Below, one piece after another: positions 1-7,699 of a DNA stretch of 64,000 nt. Position numbers and translations under genes: made by a program. This DNA comes from an uncultured Treponema sp. (GTDB lineage Bacteria > Spirochaetota > Spirochaetia > Treponematales > Treponemataceae), in assembly GCA_947167345.1 (NCBI GenBank), contig CAMVHR010000005.1:29702-93701 (forward strand). The letters are read 5' to 3'. Below the pieces are notes generated by a model. The model saw only the letters and a program-made list of their open reading frames with translations. It did no database searches and was not told the origin of the DNA. The stretch's first letter is position 1, and each line of letters begins with the position of its first letter.

Positions 1-540
1 ATTTTTATTTTTATATCGGGTATCAATGAGTTTTATTGTCTGGGGAACAACGTCACTCATTGAAAAGACCTGAGTTGACTGGTTGGAATCAGTCAGCTTG
101 AAAATCTTCTGCTCGGCTTCTTCCAGAACCTTGCGGCTATCCTTAGTTTCATCATAACTGTCAGCCTGAATTTCGGACGAAATGTTTATAAGGTTCCTGC
201 GGGTTGAATTGTCCAGAACCATTTTTGCATAATAATCAACGTTCGCACTGGTCGGAACAACATTTGTAAGGTCAGCAATATATGAAGAACCACCGGCATC
301 TTCAAGCTTGCCTTTTTTTGTCAAATCTTCCGTAATGGTAAGAATATCACCGGCAATTCCTCCGGCAAAAAGGCTCATCATAGAATCATATATAATCTGA
401 TTGCGGTGATCATAAAAATTATCAGCGCGCAGATACGTTACGACATCACTTACAGACTTCCAGTTTAACAGCATTGCACCCAGCGTTGCACGTTCTGCAT
501 CAAGATTATGCGGTGGAATTTTTCCTTTTAGCGTTTCCAT
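1..540 (-). CDS. dnaB: Replicative DNA helicase DnaB, N-terminal part (runs off left edge)
   Basis: The reverse strand is open from an ATG at 540 to the window edge, 180 codons, and reads METLKGKIPPHNLDAERATL, the usual DnaB N-terminal helical domain start. It continues through a region like IADLTNVVPTSANVDYYAKM, typical of the DnaB primase-interacting domain. The RecA-like ATPase domain lies outside the window. DnaB is the hexameric helicase that opens DNA at the replication fork. An alternative in-frame ATG lies 12 nt upstream (552), but the purine-rich GGGGGT just before 540 favours the start given. The gene is the last of the rpsF-ssb-rpsR-rplI-dnaB run and is separated from rplI by a hairpin. 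Confidence 0.93.
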   Translation of the reverse strand, partial: METLKGKIPPHNLDAERATLGAMLLNWKSVSDVVTYLRADNFYDHRNQIIYDSMMSLFAGGIAGDILTITEDLTKKGKLEDAGGSSYIADLTNVVPTSANVDYYAKMVLDNSTRRNLINISSEIQADSYDETKDSRKVLEEAEQKIFKLTDSNQSTQVFSMSDVVPQTIKLIDTRYKNKN

Positions 541-564
541 TCTGACCCCCATGTTTAAAACTAA

Positions 565-610
565 ACTAGCCCGCGAAAGAACAAACCTTCACGGGCTAGT
601 TGAAAATAAA
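565..610 (-). terminator. Hairpin between rplI and dnaB
   Basis: Arms at 565-575 (ACTAGCCCGCG) and 590-600 (CACGGGCTAGT) pair over 11 positions with one G-T wobble around a 14-nt loop. On the minus strand the stem is followed by a T-rich but broken tail (TTTAGTTTTAAA). It could be a partial terminator that lowers dnaB expression relative to the ribosomal genes. Confidence 0.6.
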
Positions 611-618
611 GCTAAAAA

Positions 619-1167
619 CTAGTTGTTTTCAGCAGGAGCTTCTGCTTCCTTATTTTCAGACTTTTCAGCCTTTGATGACTTCTTAGACTTTTCTTCTTTC
701 TTTGATGGTTCATCATTTGTTGGCTGAGGCTGTACAGAAAGCTTTACTTCTGCAAGTGCAGCTTCATACAGATGAACTTTGAATGTGTAAGAACCGCAGC
801 TCTTGATTGTAAGACCAGGGATTTCAATACGCTTTCTTTCAATTTCATAGCCAAGCTTTGAATAGTAATCAACGAGAGTCTGGCTTGTAACAGCTCCATA
901 AAGTTTTCCGTTTGTACCAGCTGGCATTGTAAGAACAACGTCCTGAGCTTCAAGCTTTTCTTTAAGAGACTTGCTGTCTGCCCTCTTCTGCTCCTTACGA
1001 GCTTCAATTTCAGCCTTCTTGCCTTCAAAATATGCTACGCTTTCTGGAGTGTAAGGAACTGCAAATCCGTGAGGAAAAAGATAGTTTCTAGCATAACCGT
1101 TTGCAACAGTCTTTACATCACCCATTTCACCAAGATGTTTTACATCATCATTAAGAATAATTTTCAT
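619..1167 (-). CDS. rplI: 50S ribosomal protein L9
   Basis: The start MKIILNDDVKHLGEMGDVKT and the following NGYARNYLFPHGFA are the signature of the L9 N-terminal domain that binds 23S rRNA. Residues 1 to about 150 cover both L9 domains and the connecting helix. The remaining 30 or so residues are a low-complexity Lys/Glu/Ser/Ala tail (KKEEKSKKSSKAEKSENKE) that takes the length to 182 aa, against about 150 for the family. AGAGGAG precedes the ATG. It follows rpsR after an 84-nt gap containing a small hairpin (1236-1251) directly after the rpsR stop. Confidence 0.96.
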   Translation of the reverse strand: MKIILNDDVKHLGEMGDVKTVANGYARNYLFPHGFAVPYTPESVAYFEGKKAEIEARKEQKRADSKSLKEKLEAQDVVLTMPAGTNGKLYGAVTSQTLVDYYSKLGYEIERKRIEIPGLTIKSCGSYTFKVHLYEAALAEVKLSVQPQPTNDEPSKKEEKSKKSSKAEKSENKEAEAPAENN

Positions 1168-1251
1168 TTCAAGCTCCTCTTAAAAAAGAATTGTTTTCGA
1201 ATACGTCACCAGGAGTTGGATCGCATTCCTTATCGAGATAGAAACCTATCT

Positions 1252-1584
1252 TTACTCTGCTACGTATGGAAGCAGACAAATTGAACGTGCTCTCTTGATT
1301 GCTACAGCAAGTTCCTTCTGATGCTTTGCACAAGTACCTGTTATGCGGCGTGGAAGAATCTTACCGCGCTCTGTTGTAAAGCGACGGAGACCATCAGCAT
1401 CCTTATAGTCAATCTTTGCCTTGTTTGCACAGAAACGGCATACTCTCTTGTGGAAAAATGCCTTTCCCTTTGCACGTCCGCGAGCTTCATCCTCACGACC
1501 TGAATCTTCTGCAGCTACCTGATCTGCACCGTTATCAATCTTCTGATCTTCCACAACTTCGTTCTTTGTTGCTTCGTCTGCCAT
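1252..1584 (-). CDS. rpsR: 30S ribosomal protein S18, zinc-binding form with N-terminal extension
   Basis: The S18 core begins near residue 41 and runs to the end, with [19 protein letters not shown] as the conserved segment. C49, C52, C85 and H88 (CRFC and CAKH) form a likely zinc site, the cysteine-containing version of S18. About 45 N-terminal residues are an acidic extension not found in the typical 75-aa protein. AGGAG lies upstream of the ATG at 1584. S18 pairs with S6 on the small-subunit platform, and the S6 gene is the first gene of this operon. Confidence 0.96.
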   Translation of the reverse strand: MADEATKNEVVEDQKIDNGADQVAAEDSGREDEARGRAKGKAFFHKRVCRFCANKAKIDYKDADGLRRFTTERGKILPRRITGTCAKHQKELAVAIKRARSICLLPYVAE

Positions 1585-1623
1585 AAAATGCTCCTAATTA
1601 TTAAGGGTAATATCCATTCTGAA

Positions 1624-2094
1624 TCAGAAAGGAATATCTTCAGGAAAACCGCCGTTGTCACCGCCAAAGCTTTCGTCAGGTGCTGAAGAATCGGCAGCCT
1701 GATAATTCTGTGATGCAGGACGAGGTGTATAGCCGCCGGCCTGCTGACCAGGATTTCCGTCTGAACGACCTCCCAAAAGTTCAATTGAATTTGCCATAAT
1801 ACGAATTTTACTGAACTTCTGTCCGTCTTTTTCCCAGCGATCCTGTTTCAACGAACCTTGAACAGCTATCTGCTTTCCTTTTGTGAGGTACTGTTTCAAA
1901 GTCTCAGCCGGCTTGCCAAAGTAGGAAATGTCAAAATAATTCACTTCGCTAACCCACTGCTCACCGTCTTTACGGCTTCTGTTTACAGCCACAGACATTG
2001 CAGCAACAGCCGTTCCACTCTGGAGATAACTTAATTCCGCATCACGTGTAAGGCGTCCAACTAGTGTCACGCTGTTTATATCTGAACCTGCCAT
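1624..2094 (-). CDS. ssb: Single-stranded DNA-binding protein
   Basis: An OB fold occupies residues 1 to about 108 (INSVTLVGRLTRDAELSYLQ, then the W/F-rich strand EVNYFDISYFGKPAE). A Gly/Gln/Ser-rich linker follows, and the acidic tip ends in DIPF, the conserved C-terminal docking site for replication and repair partners. The length of 156 aa is normal. GAGG precedes the ATG. Its place between rpsF and rpsR is the common bacterial arrangement. Confidence 0.97.
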   Translation of the reverse strand: MAGSDINSVTLVGRLTRDAELSYLQSGTAVAAMSVAVNRSRKDGEQWVSEVNYFDISYFGKPAETLKQYLTKGKQIAVQGSLKQDRWEKDGQKFSKIRIMANSIELLGGRSDGNPGQQAGGYTPRPASQNYQAADSSAPDESFGGDNGGFPEDIPF

Positions 2095-2127
2095 GTATAC
2101 CTCTATATTAAATGTTTACGTTAAAAC

Positions 2128-2418
2128 TTAAGCGTCTTTTTCAGTCTTGAGTACGAAAAGATACTTCAAAAGATTCTGATTAAGTCTGAACTGAATGTTC
2201 ATTTCTGCAATCTTTGCAGGGTTAGCCTTGATGTGGAAGAGAACAAATCTTCCGCGGCGAAGCTTCTTGATTTCATAAGTAAGATCGCGGTCACCGAAAG
2301 GCTCTTCCTTTTCGATTTCTGCGCCAAATTTTGCAAGGTCAGCACGAATAGTATCTGTACCAGCCTTAAATTTTTCATCCTCTACAGGATAAATAGTCAT
2401 AAGTTCATACTTTCTCAT
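2128..2418 (-). CDS. rpsF: 30S ribosomal protein S6
   Basis: The protein starts MRKYELMTIYPVEDEKF and contains EKEEPFGDRDLTYEIKKLRR, the S6 core that binds S18 and 16S rRNA; its length is 96 aa. The frame stays open to 2553, but the 45 extra codons have no S6 character and cross the promoter. The ATG at 2418 has AAGGAAGAA just upstream and is the true start. It is the first gene of the operon. Confidence 0.96.
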   Translation of the reverse strand: MRKYELMTIYPVEDEKFKAGTDTIRADLAKFGAEIEKEEPFGDRDLTYEIKKLRRGRFVLFHIKANPAKIAEMNIQFRLNQNLLKYLFVLKTEKDA

Positions 2419-2447
2419 AGTATATTCTTCCTTATGGTCTTTGAATG

Positions 2448-2467
2448 GGAGGCACGTGCGTGTCTCC
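2448..2467 (-). promoter_or_regulatory. Hairpin in the rpsF leader
   Basis: On the minus strand the leader folds as GGAG-A-CAC-(GCAC)-GTG-C-CTCC: four base pairs, one A-C mismatch, three base pairs and a tetraloop. It lies in the roughly 54-nt leader between the predicted transcription start and the rpsF Shine-Dalgarno. Many bacteria control this operon by S6-S18 binding to the leader, but the usual CCG bulge of that motif is not evident here. Confidence 0.35.
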
Positions 2468-2479
2468 AAGGGGTATAGA

Positions 2480-2508
2480 ATCGTATCAAATTCAATGATT
2501 TTCGTCAA
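2480..2508 (-). promoter_or_regulatory. Sigma70-type promoter of the rpsF operon
   Basis: The minus strand carries TTGACG (2508-2503), a 17-nt spacer and TACGAT (2485-2480). The predicted start of transcription is near 2472, giving a leader of about 54 nt before rpsF. Confidence 0.75.
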
Positions 2509-2588
2509 TAAATTTACCAGCGTCAGGAACCATTTTACGCACATTTTATGCACTCTATCATGAAAAAATAGAATCGTTATAAAAAAAA

Positions 2589-2617
2589 TTGAAAGATAGA
2601 AGAATGTGTGGTAAAAT
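2589..2617 (+). promoter_or_regulatory. Sigma70-type promoter of the chemosensory operon
   Basis: TTGAAA (2589-2594), a 17-nt spacer and TAAAAT (2612-2617) form a good promoter for the gene at 2732, leaving a leader of about 108 nt. A 6-bp stem (TATCTG 2622-2627 with CAGATA 2634-2639) lies at the predicted 5' end. The divergent gap 2419-2731 holds this promoter, the rpsF promoter and its leader hairpin; I see no gene in it. Confidence 0.6.
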
Positions 2618-2731
2618 TCTGTATCTGGTATAACAGATAAAATGACTGAAATTCACTGCTCCATCCGATAATTTTATTATAACTGGCAAAAGCAGAATGA
2701 TATAAAGGTTAGATAAAGAAGGAGAAAAAGT

Positions 2732-3235
2732 TTGAACGAAGAAATTGTAAATGATATTGCTTCCAACCAAAAGCAAGACGAAGAAAATGTCGAAGTAAAG
2801 AACAAAATTACATGGCTTGTATTCTCTATCAATGACAAAAAGTATGCCATAAAATCTTCAGAAGTACATGAAATTATCCGTGATCTTACTGTATACAAAC
2901 TTCCATTTTTGCCGTCATACATCGAAGGCGTTATAAACAGGCGTGGAGACCCATTTACCGTCATAAATCCCCTTTCAATCATTGACAACCTGGACGCTCA
3001 GCCACCGGAATCAAGCCTTTTTTTGATTTTGAAGCGCACAGACGACCAATTGTCCCTTCACATTTCAGACATTCTTTCATTCTATGATATAGAAGAAGAT
3101 GACATCCATCTTATTCCAAATGGAGACAAAGAAGGACTTTACCTTGGAACAATTGAATACAATAAGGAAGAAATTCCTGCATTGAATTCAGATGCATTTG
3201 AACTCATCATGAGGAATGATTTTGGAAATTCATAA
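2732..3235 (+). CDS. CheW-like chemotaxis adaptor
   Basis: 167 aa. From about residue 27 the protein reads as a CheW domain: WLVFSINDKKYAIKSSEVHE, then LPSYIEGVINRRGDPFTVIN, the CheW pattern of a docking strand followed by a Gly-Val-Ile-Asn-x-Arg-Gly turn. CheW couples receptor arrays to the CheA kinase. The start is TTG at 2732, chosen because AAGGAG lies at the right distance and no ATG is closer. It is first in an operon with a second adaptor, CheB, CheR, CheA and a cyclase. An acidic N-terminal tail of about 25 residues is extra to the family. Confidence 0.82.
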   Translation: MNEEIVNDIASNQKQDEENVEVKNKITWLVFSINDKKYAIKSSEVHEIIRDLTVYKLPFLPSYIEGVINRRGDPFTVINPLSIIDNLDAQPPESSLFLILKRTDDQLSLHISDILSFYDIEEDDIHLIPNGDKEGLYLGTIEYNKEEIPALNSDAFELIMRNDFGNS

Positions 3236-3716
3236 TCAATTTACATGTGTTTCATACGATACAATTGATTTTCTCATACCAAGCAAATATATAGTTTCAG
3301 GTATATTTTTAAGCATTCCAAAGGAAAGCAAAACCATTTTGTTCAACAAGGAAACGCTTCCGCACATATATATCGGTAACATGCTTGAAAAAGAATTTCA
3401 ATGCAAGACAAAAGCAGATACATCAGTAGTTCTCGTAATGAATAAAAACGATTTTTCAAAAGAAGTCTGCAACACTATTGTAAATTATACGGATACGGCA
3501 TTTCCTGCAACAGGAAACCTTGCACTTTCGTTGAACGGGAACATTTCAAGCAAAGAATTTGTTCTGGATTCTTTCCATCTCATTCCGCAGGGCATACGGG
3601 AACGCCTTAACGCATACGGAATTGATGCAATCATATTCCCTGACAACATACGAAAGCAAATTCTTATTGCCCCAGATTTGCTGTTAAAAAAGTTCTTTAC
3701 AGGAGGCATTGAATGA
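3216..3716 (+). CDS. Second, divergent CheW-like protein
   Basis: 166 aa, overlapping the end of the first adaptor by 20 nt, which implies translational coupling; GAGG lies directly before the ATG at unusually short spacing. The N-terminal half (QFTCVSYDTIDFLIPSKYIV, then FNKETLPHIYIGNML) has the strand pattern of a CheW-like domain, but the conserved Asn-Arg-Gly turn is missing. The C-terminal part (LDSFHLIPQGIRERLNAYGI) resembles the end of CheW-like regulators. The family assignment rests on context and weak pattern, so it may be an adaptor with altered partner choice. Confidence 0.55.
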   Translation: MILEIHNQFTCVSYDTIDFLIPSKYIVSGIFLSIPKESKTILFNKETLPHIYIGNMLEKEFQCKTKADTSVVLVMNKNDFSKEVCNTIVNYTDTAFPATGNLALSLNGNISSKEFVLDSFHLIPQGIRERLNAYGIDAIIFPDNIRKQILIAPDLLLKKFFTGGIE

Positions 3717-4756
3717 ATATTCTTATTGTTGATGACTCGGCAATAATAAGAGCAATTCTTGAACAGAATCTTTCCGTAGAAAATGATTTTACTATCATAG
3801 ATTCCGTATCAACAGGTAGAAAAGCCATAAACAGTGCTCAGAAAAATGAACCGGACGTCATTTTGAGTGACGTAGACATGCCGGAGATGAACGGTTTGGA
3901 ATCAACAAAAATCATTTCTTCAAAACTAAAAATACCTGTAATAATCTTGTCAGATAAGGAAACCGACAGACAAAAGGCAAAAGCCGCAGGTGCTGTCGAT
4001 TTTGAGCTTAAGCCAAAACTAGATTCATACAAAAAGCCTTTTTTCGATTCACTCAATGCAAAAATAAGAAAGGCATATTCTTCAAAAGCCCAAAAATCCA
4101 AGACTGTAAAAAAATTCTTTGGCTTCCACAACAGCACTCCAGAGGTTTCAAATGTCTCCGCAGCAGAAAACGTTTTTAAAATCCTGTGCATAGGGGCTTC
4201 AACAGGAGGACCTACAGCAGTTGCAGATGTATTGTCACATCTTGGTAATAATTTTCCGCTGCCAATACTTTACAGCCAGCACATAGAGATTGGTACAGAC
4301 GGAAAAATGGCCGAATGGTTCAGTGAAACCTGTAAAAACTTCGAAATCAGGCTTGCTCATGATGGAGAAGAAGCCATTCCTGGAAGAGTCTACATGGCAC
4401 CTGCTGACACTCATCTTGTAATTGACTTTGTAAAACCAAACGGACACCCTATAATAAAAATATCAGATGATCCTCCATGGCGCTTTCTGCGCCCGTCAGT
4501 AAACGTAATGTTTAACAGCATCGCCTCTTTTTACAAGAAGAATTGCCTTGCAATCCTGCTGACAGGTATGGGCAGAGACGGAGCCGAAGGTTGCAAAAAC
4601 ATTGTTAATGCTGGAGGACATACAATTGTGGAAGATGAATCCACATGCGCAGTATTCGGCATGCCTAAAGCAGCAATAGAGGAAGGCGGAGCCACAGAAG
4701 TTCTGCCAAGAAATGAAATTCCTTCACGGATATTGAAATTAATAGGAAGAGAGTAA
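3713..4756 (+). CDS. cheB: Chemotaxis methylesterase/deamidase CheB
   Basis: 347 aa in two domains. A receiver (1-120) carries ILIVDDS and the phosphoacceptor D53 in LSDVDMPEMNG. The methylesterase (156-345) carries the catalytic triad S163 (GASTGG), H190 (YSQH) and D289 (GMGRDGA). CheB removes methyl groups from chemoreceptor glutamates, and phosphorylation by CheA activates it. It overlaps the preceding gene by 4 nt (ATGA) and is followed 3 nt later by cheR, so the adaptation pair is intact. Confidence 0.95.
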   Translation: MNILIVDDSAIIRAILEQNLSVENDFTIIDSVSTGRKAINSAQKNEPDVILSDVDMPEMNGLESTKIISSKLKIPVIILSDKETDRQKAKAAGAVDFELKPKLDSYKKPFFDSLNAKIRKAYSSKAQKSKTVKKFFGFHNSTPEVSNVSAAENVFKILCIGASTGGPTAVADVLSHLGNNFPLPILYSQHIEIGTDGKMAEWFSETCKNFEIRLAHDGEEAIPGRVYMAPADTHLVIDFVKPNGHPIIKISDDPPWRFLRPSVNVMFNSIASFYKKNCLAILLTGMGRDGAEGCKNIVNAGGHTIVEDESTCAVFGMPKAAIEEGGATEVLPRNEIPSRILKLIGRE

Positions 4757-4759
4757 AAA

Positions 4760-5587
4760 ATGGTTATATCAGAAACAGAGCTGAACAGTATAATTGAACT
4801 CGTTACGGCTAAAACCGGAATTCAACCGCGTGAAAGCCATAAAATGGGAATAAAGAATTATATTGAAAAATATCTTGATGAAAAATCAATAAACTTTTCG
4901 TCATATTATTACCTTATTTCTACTTCAAATACAGAGTTTTCGGCCTTAATCAATGAGTCAACAGTAAATGAAACTTATTTTTTTAGGGAAGAAAAACATT
5001 TCCGTCTTTTAAAAAATAAGATTTTTCCCGAATGGAAAGCAAAAAACGTTTCCATGCCCATAAAAATATGGAGTGCAGCCTGTTCTTATGGAGAAGAACC
5101 CTACTCTATCGCACTTTTGACGGACAGCTGCAAAATAAATGCAGAAATATATGCCAGCGACATAAATACACGGGCATTGGATAACTGCCGGAACGGAAAA
5201 TTTAGAAGTGCCTCAAAGCGTAACGGAGACGGAGATGAATTTCATCCGCTGTTTTCTGGATTCCAGAATTCTGACGGATATTTTTTATTTCCAGAAGAAA
5301 TACGTAGAAAAATAAACACTTTTCAGCTAAATCTGACAGAACTCAACAAGCCGATAGCTCCGCTCCCAAAAAAAGTGAATATTATTTTCATACGGAATGT
5401 GTTTATCTATTTCAGCATGCAGCTTCGAGCACAAATACTCAAGCAGCTTACAGACTTAAGCCTTGCACCAGACGGGTATATATTCGTATCTACAAATGAA
5501 ATAGCTCAGATTGATTCGACTATAATGCCGCCAAATCTGGAAAAAATTTCTGAGAACAATGTATTTTGTTTTCATAAAAAAAGTTAG
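4760..5587 (+). CDS. cheR: Chemotaxis methyltransferase CheR
   Basis: 275 aa. The N-terminal all-helical domain leads to NETYFFRE (70-77), the CheR hallmark, then the SAM-binding loop WSAACSYGEEPYS (104-116) and RNVFIYF near residue 217. It transfers methyl groups from SAM to receptor glutamates, opposing CheB. No TPR extension is present. It lies 3 nt after cheB and 9 nt before cheA, within the operon. Confidence 0.95.
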   Translation: MVISETELNSIIELVTAKTGIQPRESHKMGIKNYIEKYLDEKSINFSSYYYLISTSNTEFSALINESTVNETYFFREEKHFRLLKNKIFPEWKAKNVSMPIKIWSAACSYGEEPYSIALLTDSCKINAEIYASDINTRALDNCRNGKFRSASKRNGDGDEFHPLFSGFQNSDGYFLFPEEIRRKINTFQLNLTELNKPIAPLPKKVNIIFIRNVFIYFSMQLRAQILKQLTDLSLAPDGYIFVSTNEIAQIDSTIMPPNLEKISENNVFCFHKKS

Positions 5588-5596
5588 GAGATCTTT

Positions 5597-7699
5597 ATGG
5601 CTCATATATCAGAAGATATTACAGAAAGCTTTATATCTGAAACTACAGACCTTCTTGATTCAATCAGGAAGGATGTTGTAAACCTTAAGGCAGCTGCAGA
5701 CAATAAAGAAATCCTTGCGCACCTGCTGCGTGACATCCACACAATTAAAGGCAACGCCCGTATGCTTGGATACAGTTCCATAGAAAAGCTTGCCCATTCT
5801 GTTGAAGATGTATATAAAAGCGTAAAAGACGGAAAAATAAAAAATTCAGACAGGCTGATTCAGGTAGTATTTTATACATGCGACAAAATTCAGGAATGCA
5901 TTGGCAACATACAGCAAAGAGGCAATGATGCCCTAAATGTTGACACCTATATAATATACTGCGATAAACTTGCAGCCGGAGAATTGATTGACACGTCTCA
6001 GCTTGCACAGGAAGTACAGAAAGAAAAGATGACTTCTTTTCTTGAATCAGATGAGCAGGAAGAGGAAAAGGGCAACCTGTCAGGACTTCAGTCCATACGC
6101 ATAAAACTCGACAGGATAAACGAAATCATATCGTCATTTGACAACATGATTATACGTGAATTCCGCTTGAAACATCAGCTGGATAATTTGAGACAGATAG
6201 AAGAAACGACCGGAAACCATGATATTTCAAGAATAAGAAAGCAACTGGAAAATGACATTATAGCTCTTGAGACATCTATATTCAGTGTACAGCAGAGTGT
6301 ATTCGACCTTCGCATGCTTCCAATCCTTATGGCAATCAGACCATTGGAAAACACAGTTGTCGTTGATTCCATCAATTTAGGAAAAAATGTTCGTTTTGAA
6401 GTTCCTGATACAGAGATTGCAATTGACAAGGTTGTTTTGGAACAGTTGAGCGACATACTCATGCATCTGGTTCGTAATTCACTCGATCATGGCATTGAGC
6501 ATCCAGAAGAAAGAAAGGCTCTCGGAAAGCCAGAACAGGGTGTAATTTCAATAAAATGTGTTCAGGAAACAAAATATATCGAACTTACCGTAAGCGATGA
6601 CGGAAAAGGCATTGATTACGACAAAATAAGGGAAAAGGCTCTTGTGATGTATCCTGAACGTGCGGATGAAATTCAGGACATGAGCGAAAAAGAACTCTCG
6701 AGCTTTCTGTTTCAGTCAGGTTTTTCTACAAAAGAAAATGTAACCGAACTCTCAGGACGAGGCGTAGGTCTTGATGTTGTATGGACCAACATAGAAAAAA
6801 TCAAGGGACATATCCATATTGAAAGTGAAAAAAACAAGGGTACATCCTTTATACTCAGATTCCCTATTTCACTTGCAACGCTTCAGGGATTGTTCATTTT
6901 CTCAAATAAATCAAAATACCTTATCCCTTCTCAGCATATAATAGACATCATATATAGAAAAAAATCAGAATACATAACTTTGCAAAACCAAAGCTACATA
7001 AAACTTGAAACAAGCCTTATTCCAGTTTATGCCCTTTCATCGCTTTTCAAGGACCAGCATTTTGTAAAGTATTCTGATGCCGATACGATTCTTATTGCGG
7101 AATACATGGAACAGCAGATTGGCATAGTTGTTGATCAGGTACAGAGATATGTATCTCTTGTCGTAAAACAGCTGCCTAATACATTAAAAAGCTTTACGAT
7201 ACTGCAGGGCATTGTGTTTGATGAGCATTATGACATTGTTCCAATACTGCACGTACCGGAAATAATTACAAAGTTTAAGTCCCTGCGAGGTTATGACATC
7301 AAGAAATATGAGGCAAAAACAAAATCTAAAGTATACCGCATACTTATTGTTGATGACTCAGACACAACTCGTCAGATAGAAAAGACAATACTCGAAGGAA
7401 ACGAATTTATGGTAGATACTGCCGTTGACGGCATTGATGCTTTGGAAAAGATTAAGACAAAGCAGTATGACCTTATTCTTTCTGACAAAGACATGCCTAG
7501 AATGAACGGTATTGTTCTGCTTGACAATATACGCCGCCTGGAAAACTATGCTTCCATTCCTGTTGTCATAGTTTCTGCAGATCAAAGTCCAGATGTTCTT
7601 AACGCACTGAACAAGGCAGGAGCCAATGCATTTATTGCAAAATCCGATTTCAAGCGCGGACACTTAATCAATGTTATAAAGGAGTTGCTGCATGAGTAA
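5597..7699 (+). CDS. cheA: Hybrid chemotaxis histidine kinase CheA with C-terminal receiver
   Basis: 700 aa. Domains in order: Hpt with phosphorylatable H48 (HTIKGNARML); linker; dimerisation helices about 160-250; HATPase with HLVRNSLDHGIEHPEER, DDGKGID and GRGVGLDVV; CheW-like domain about 430-560; receiver 582-698 with ILIVDDS and D630 (LSDKDMPRMNG). No clear P2 (CheY-binding) domain is seen between Hpt and dimerisation. The fused receiver is typical of hybrid kinases such as FrzE and of chemosensory systems that do not simply drive a free CheY. AGGAG precedes the ATG. Its last codons overlap the cyclase gene. Confidence 0.95.
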   Translation: MAHISEDITESFISETTDLLDSIRKDVVNLKAAADNKEILAHLLRDIHTIKGNARMLGYSSIEKLAHSVEDVYKSVKDGKIKNSDRLIQVVFYTCDKIQECIGNIQQRGNDALNVDTYIIYCDKLAAGELIDTSQLAQEVQKEKMTSFLESDEQEEEKGNLSGLQSIRIKLDRINEIISSFDNMIIREFRLKHQLDNLRQIEETTGNHDISRIRKQLENDIIALETSIFSVQQSVFDLRMLPILMAIRPLENTVVVDSINLGKNVRFEVPDTEIAIDKVVLEQLSDILMHLVRNSLDHGIEHPEERKALGKPEQGVISIKCVQETKYIELTVSDDGKGIDYDKIREKALVMYPERADEIQDMSEKELSSFLFQSGFSTKENVTELSGRGVGLDVVWTNIEKIKGHIHIESEKNKGTSFILRFPISLATLQGLFIFSNKSKYLIPSQHIIDIIYRKKSEYITLQNQSYIKLETSLIPVYALSSLFKDQHFVKYSDADTILIAEYMEQQIGIVVDQVQRYVSLVVKQLPNTLKSFTILQGIVFDEHYDIVPILHVPEIITKFKSLRGYDIKKYEAKTKSKVYRILIVDDSDTTRQIEKTILEGNEFMVDTAVDGIDALEKIKTKQYDLILSDKDMPRMNGIVLLDNIRRLENYASIPVVIVSADQSPDVLNALNKAGANAFIAKSDFKRGHLINVIKELLHE

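Noticed and set aside
2419..2553. N-terminal extension of rpsF
   Set aside because: The extra 45 codons cross the promoter and leader, while the ATG at 2418 has a Shine-Dalgarno and the conserved S6 start.
2664..2671. TCCGATAA, like a sigma28 -10 box, upstream of the chemosensory operon
   Set aside because: No TAAA-type -35 box lies at the needed distance (nearest spacings 13 and 22), and a better sigma70-type promoter is present at 2589-2617.
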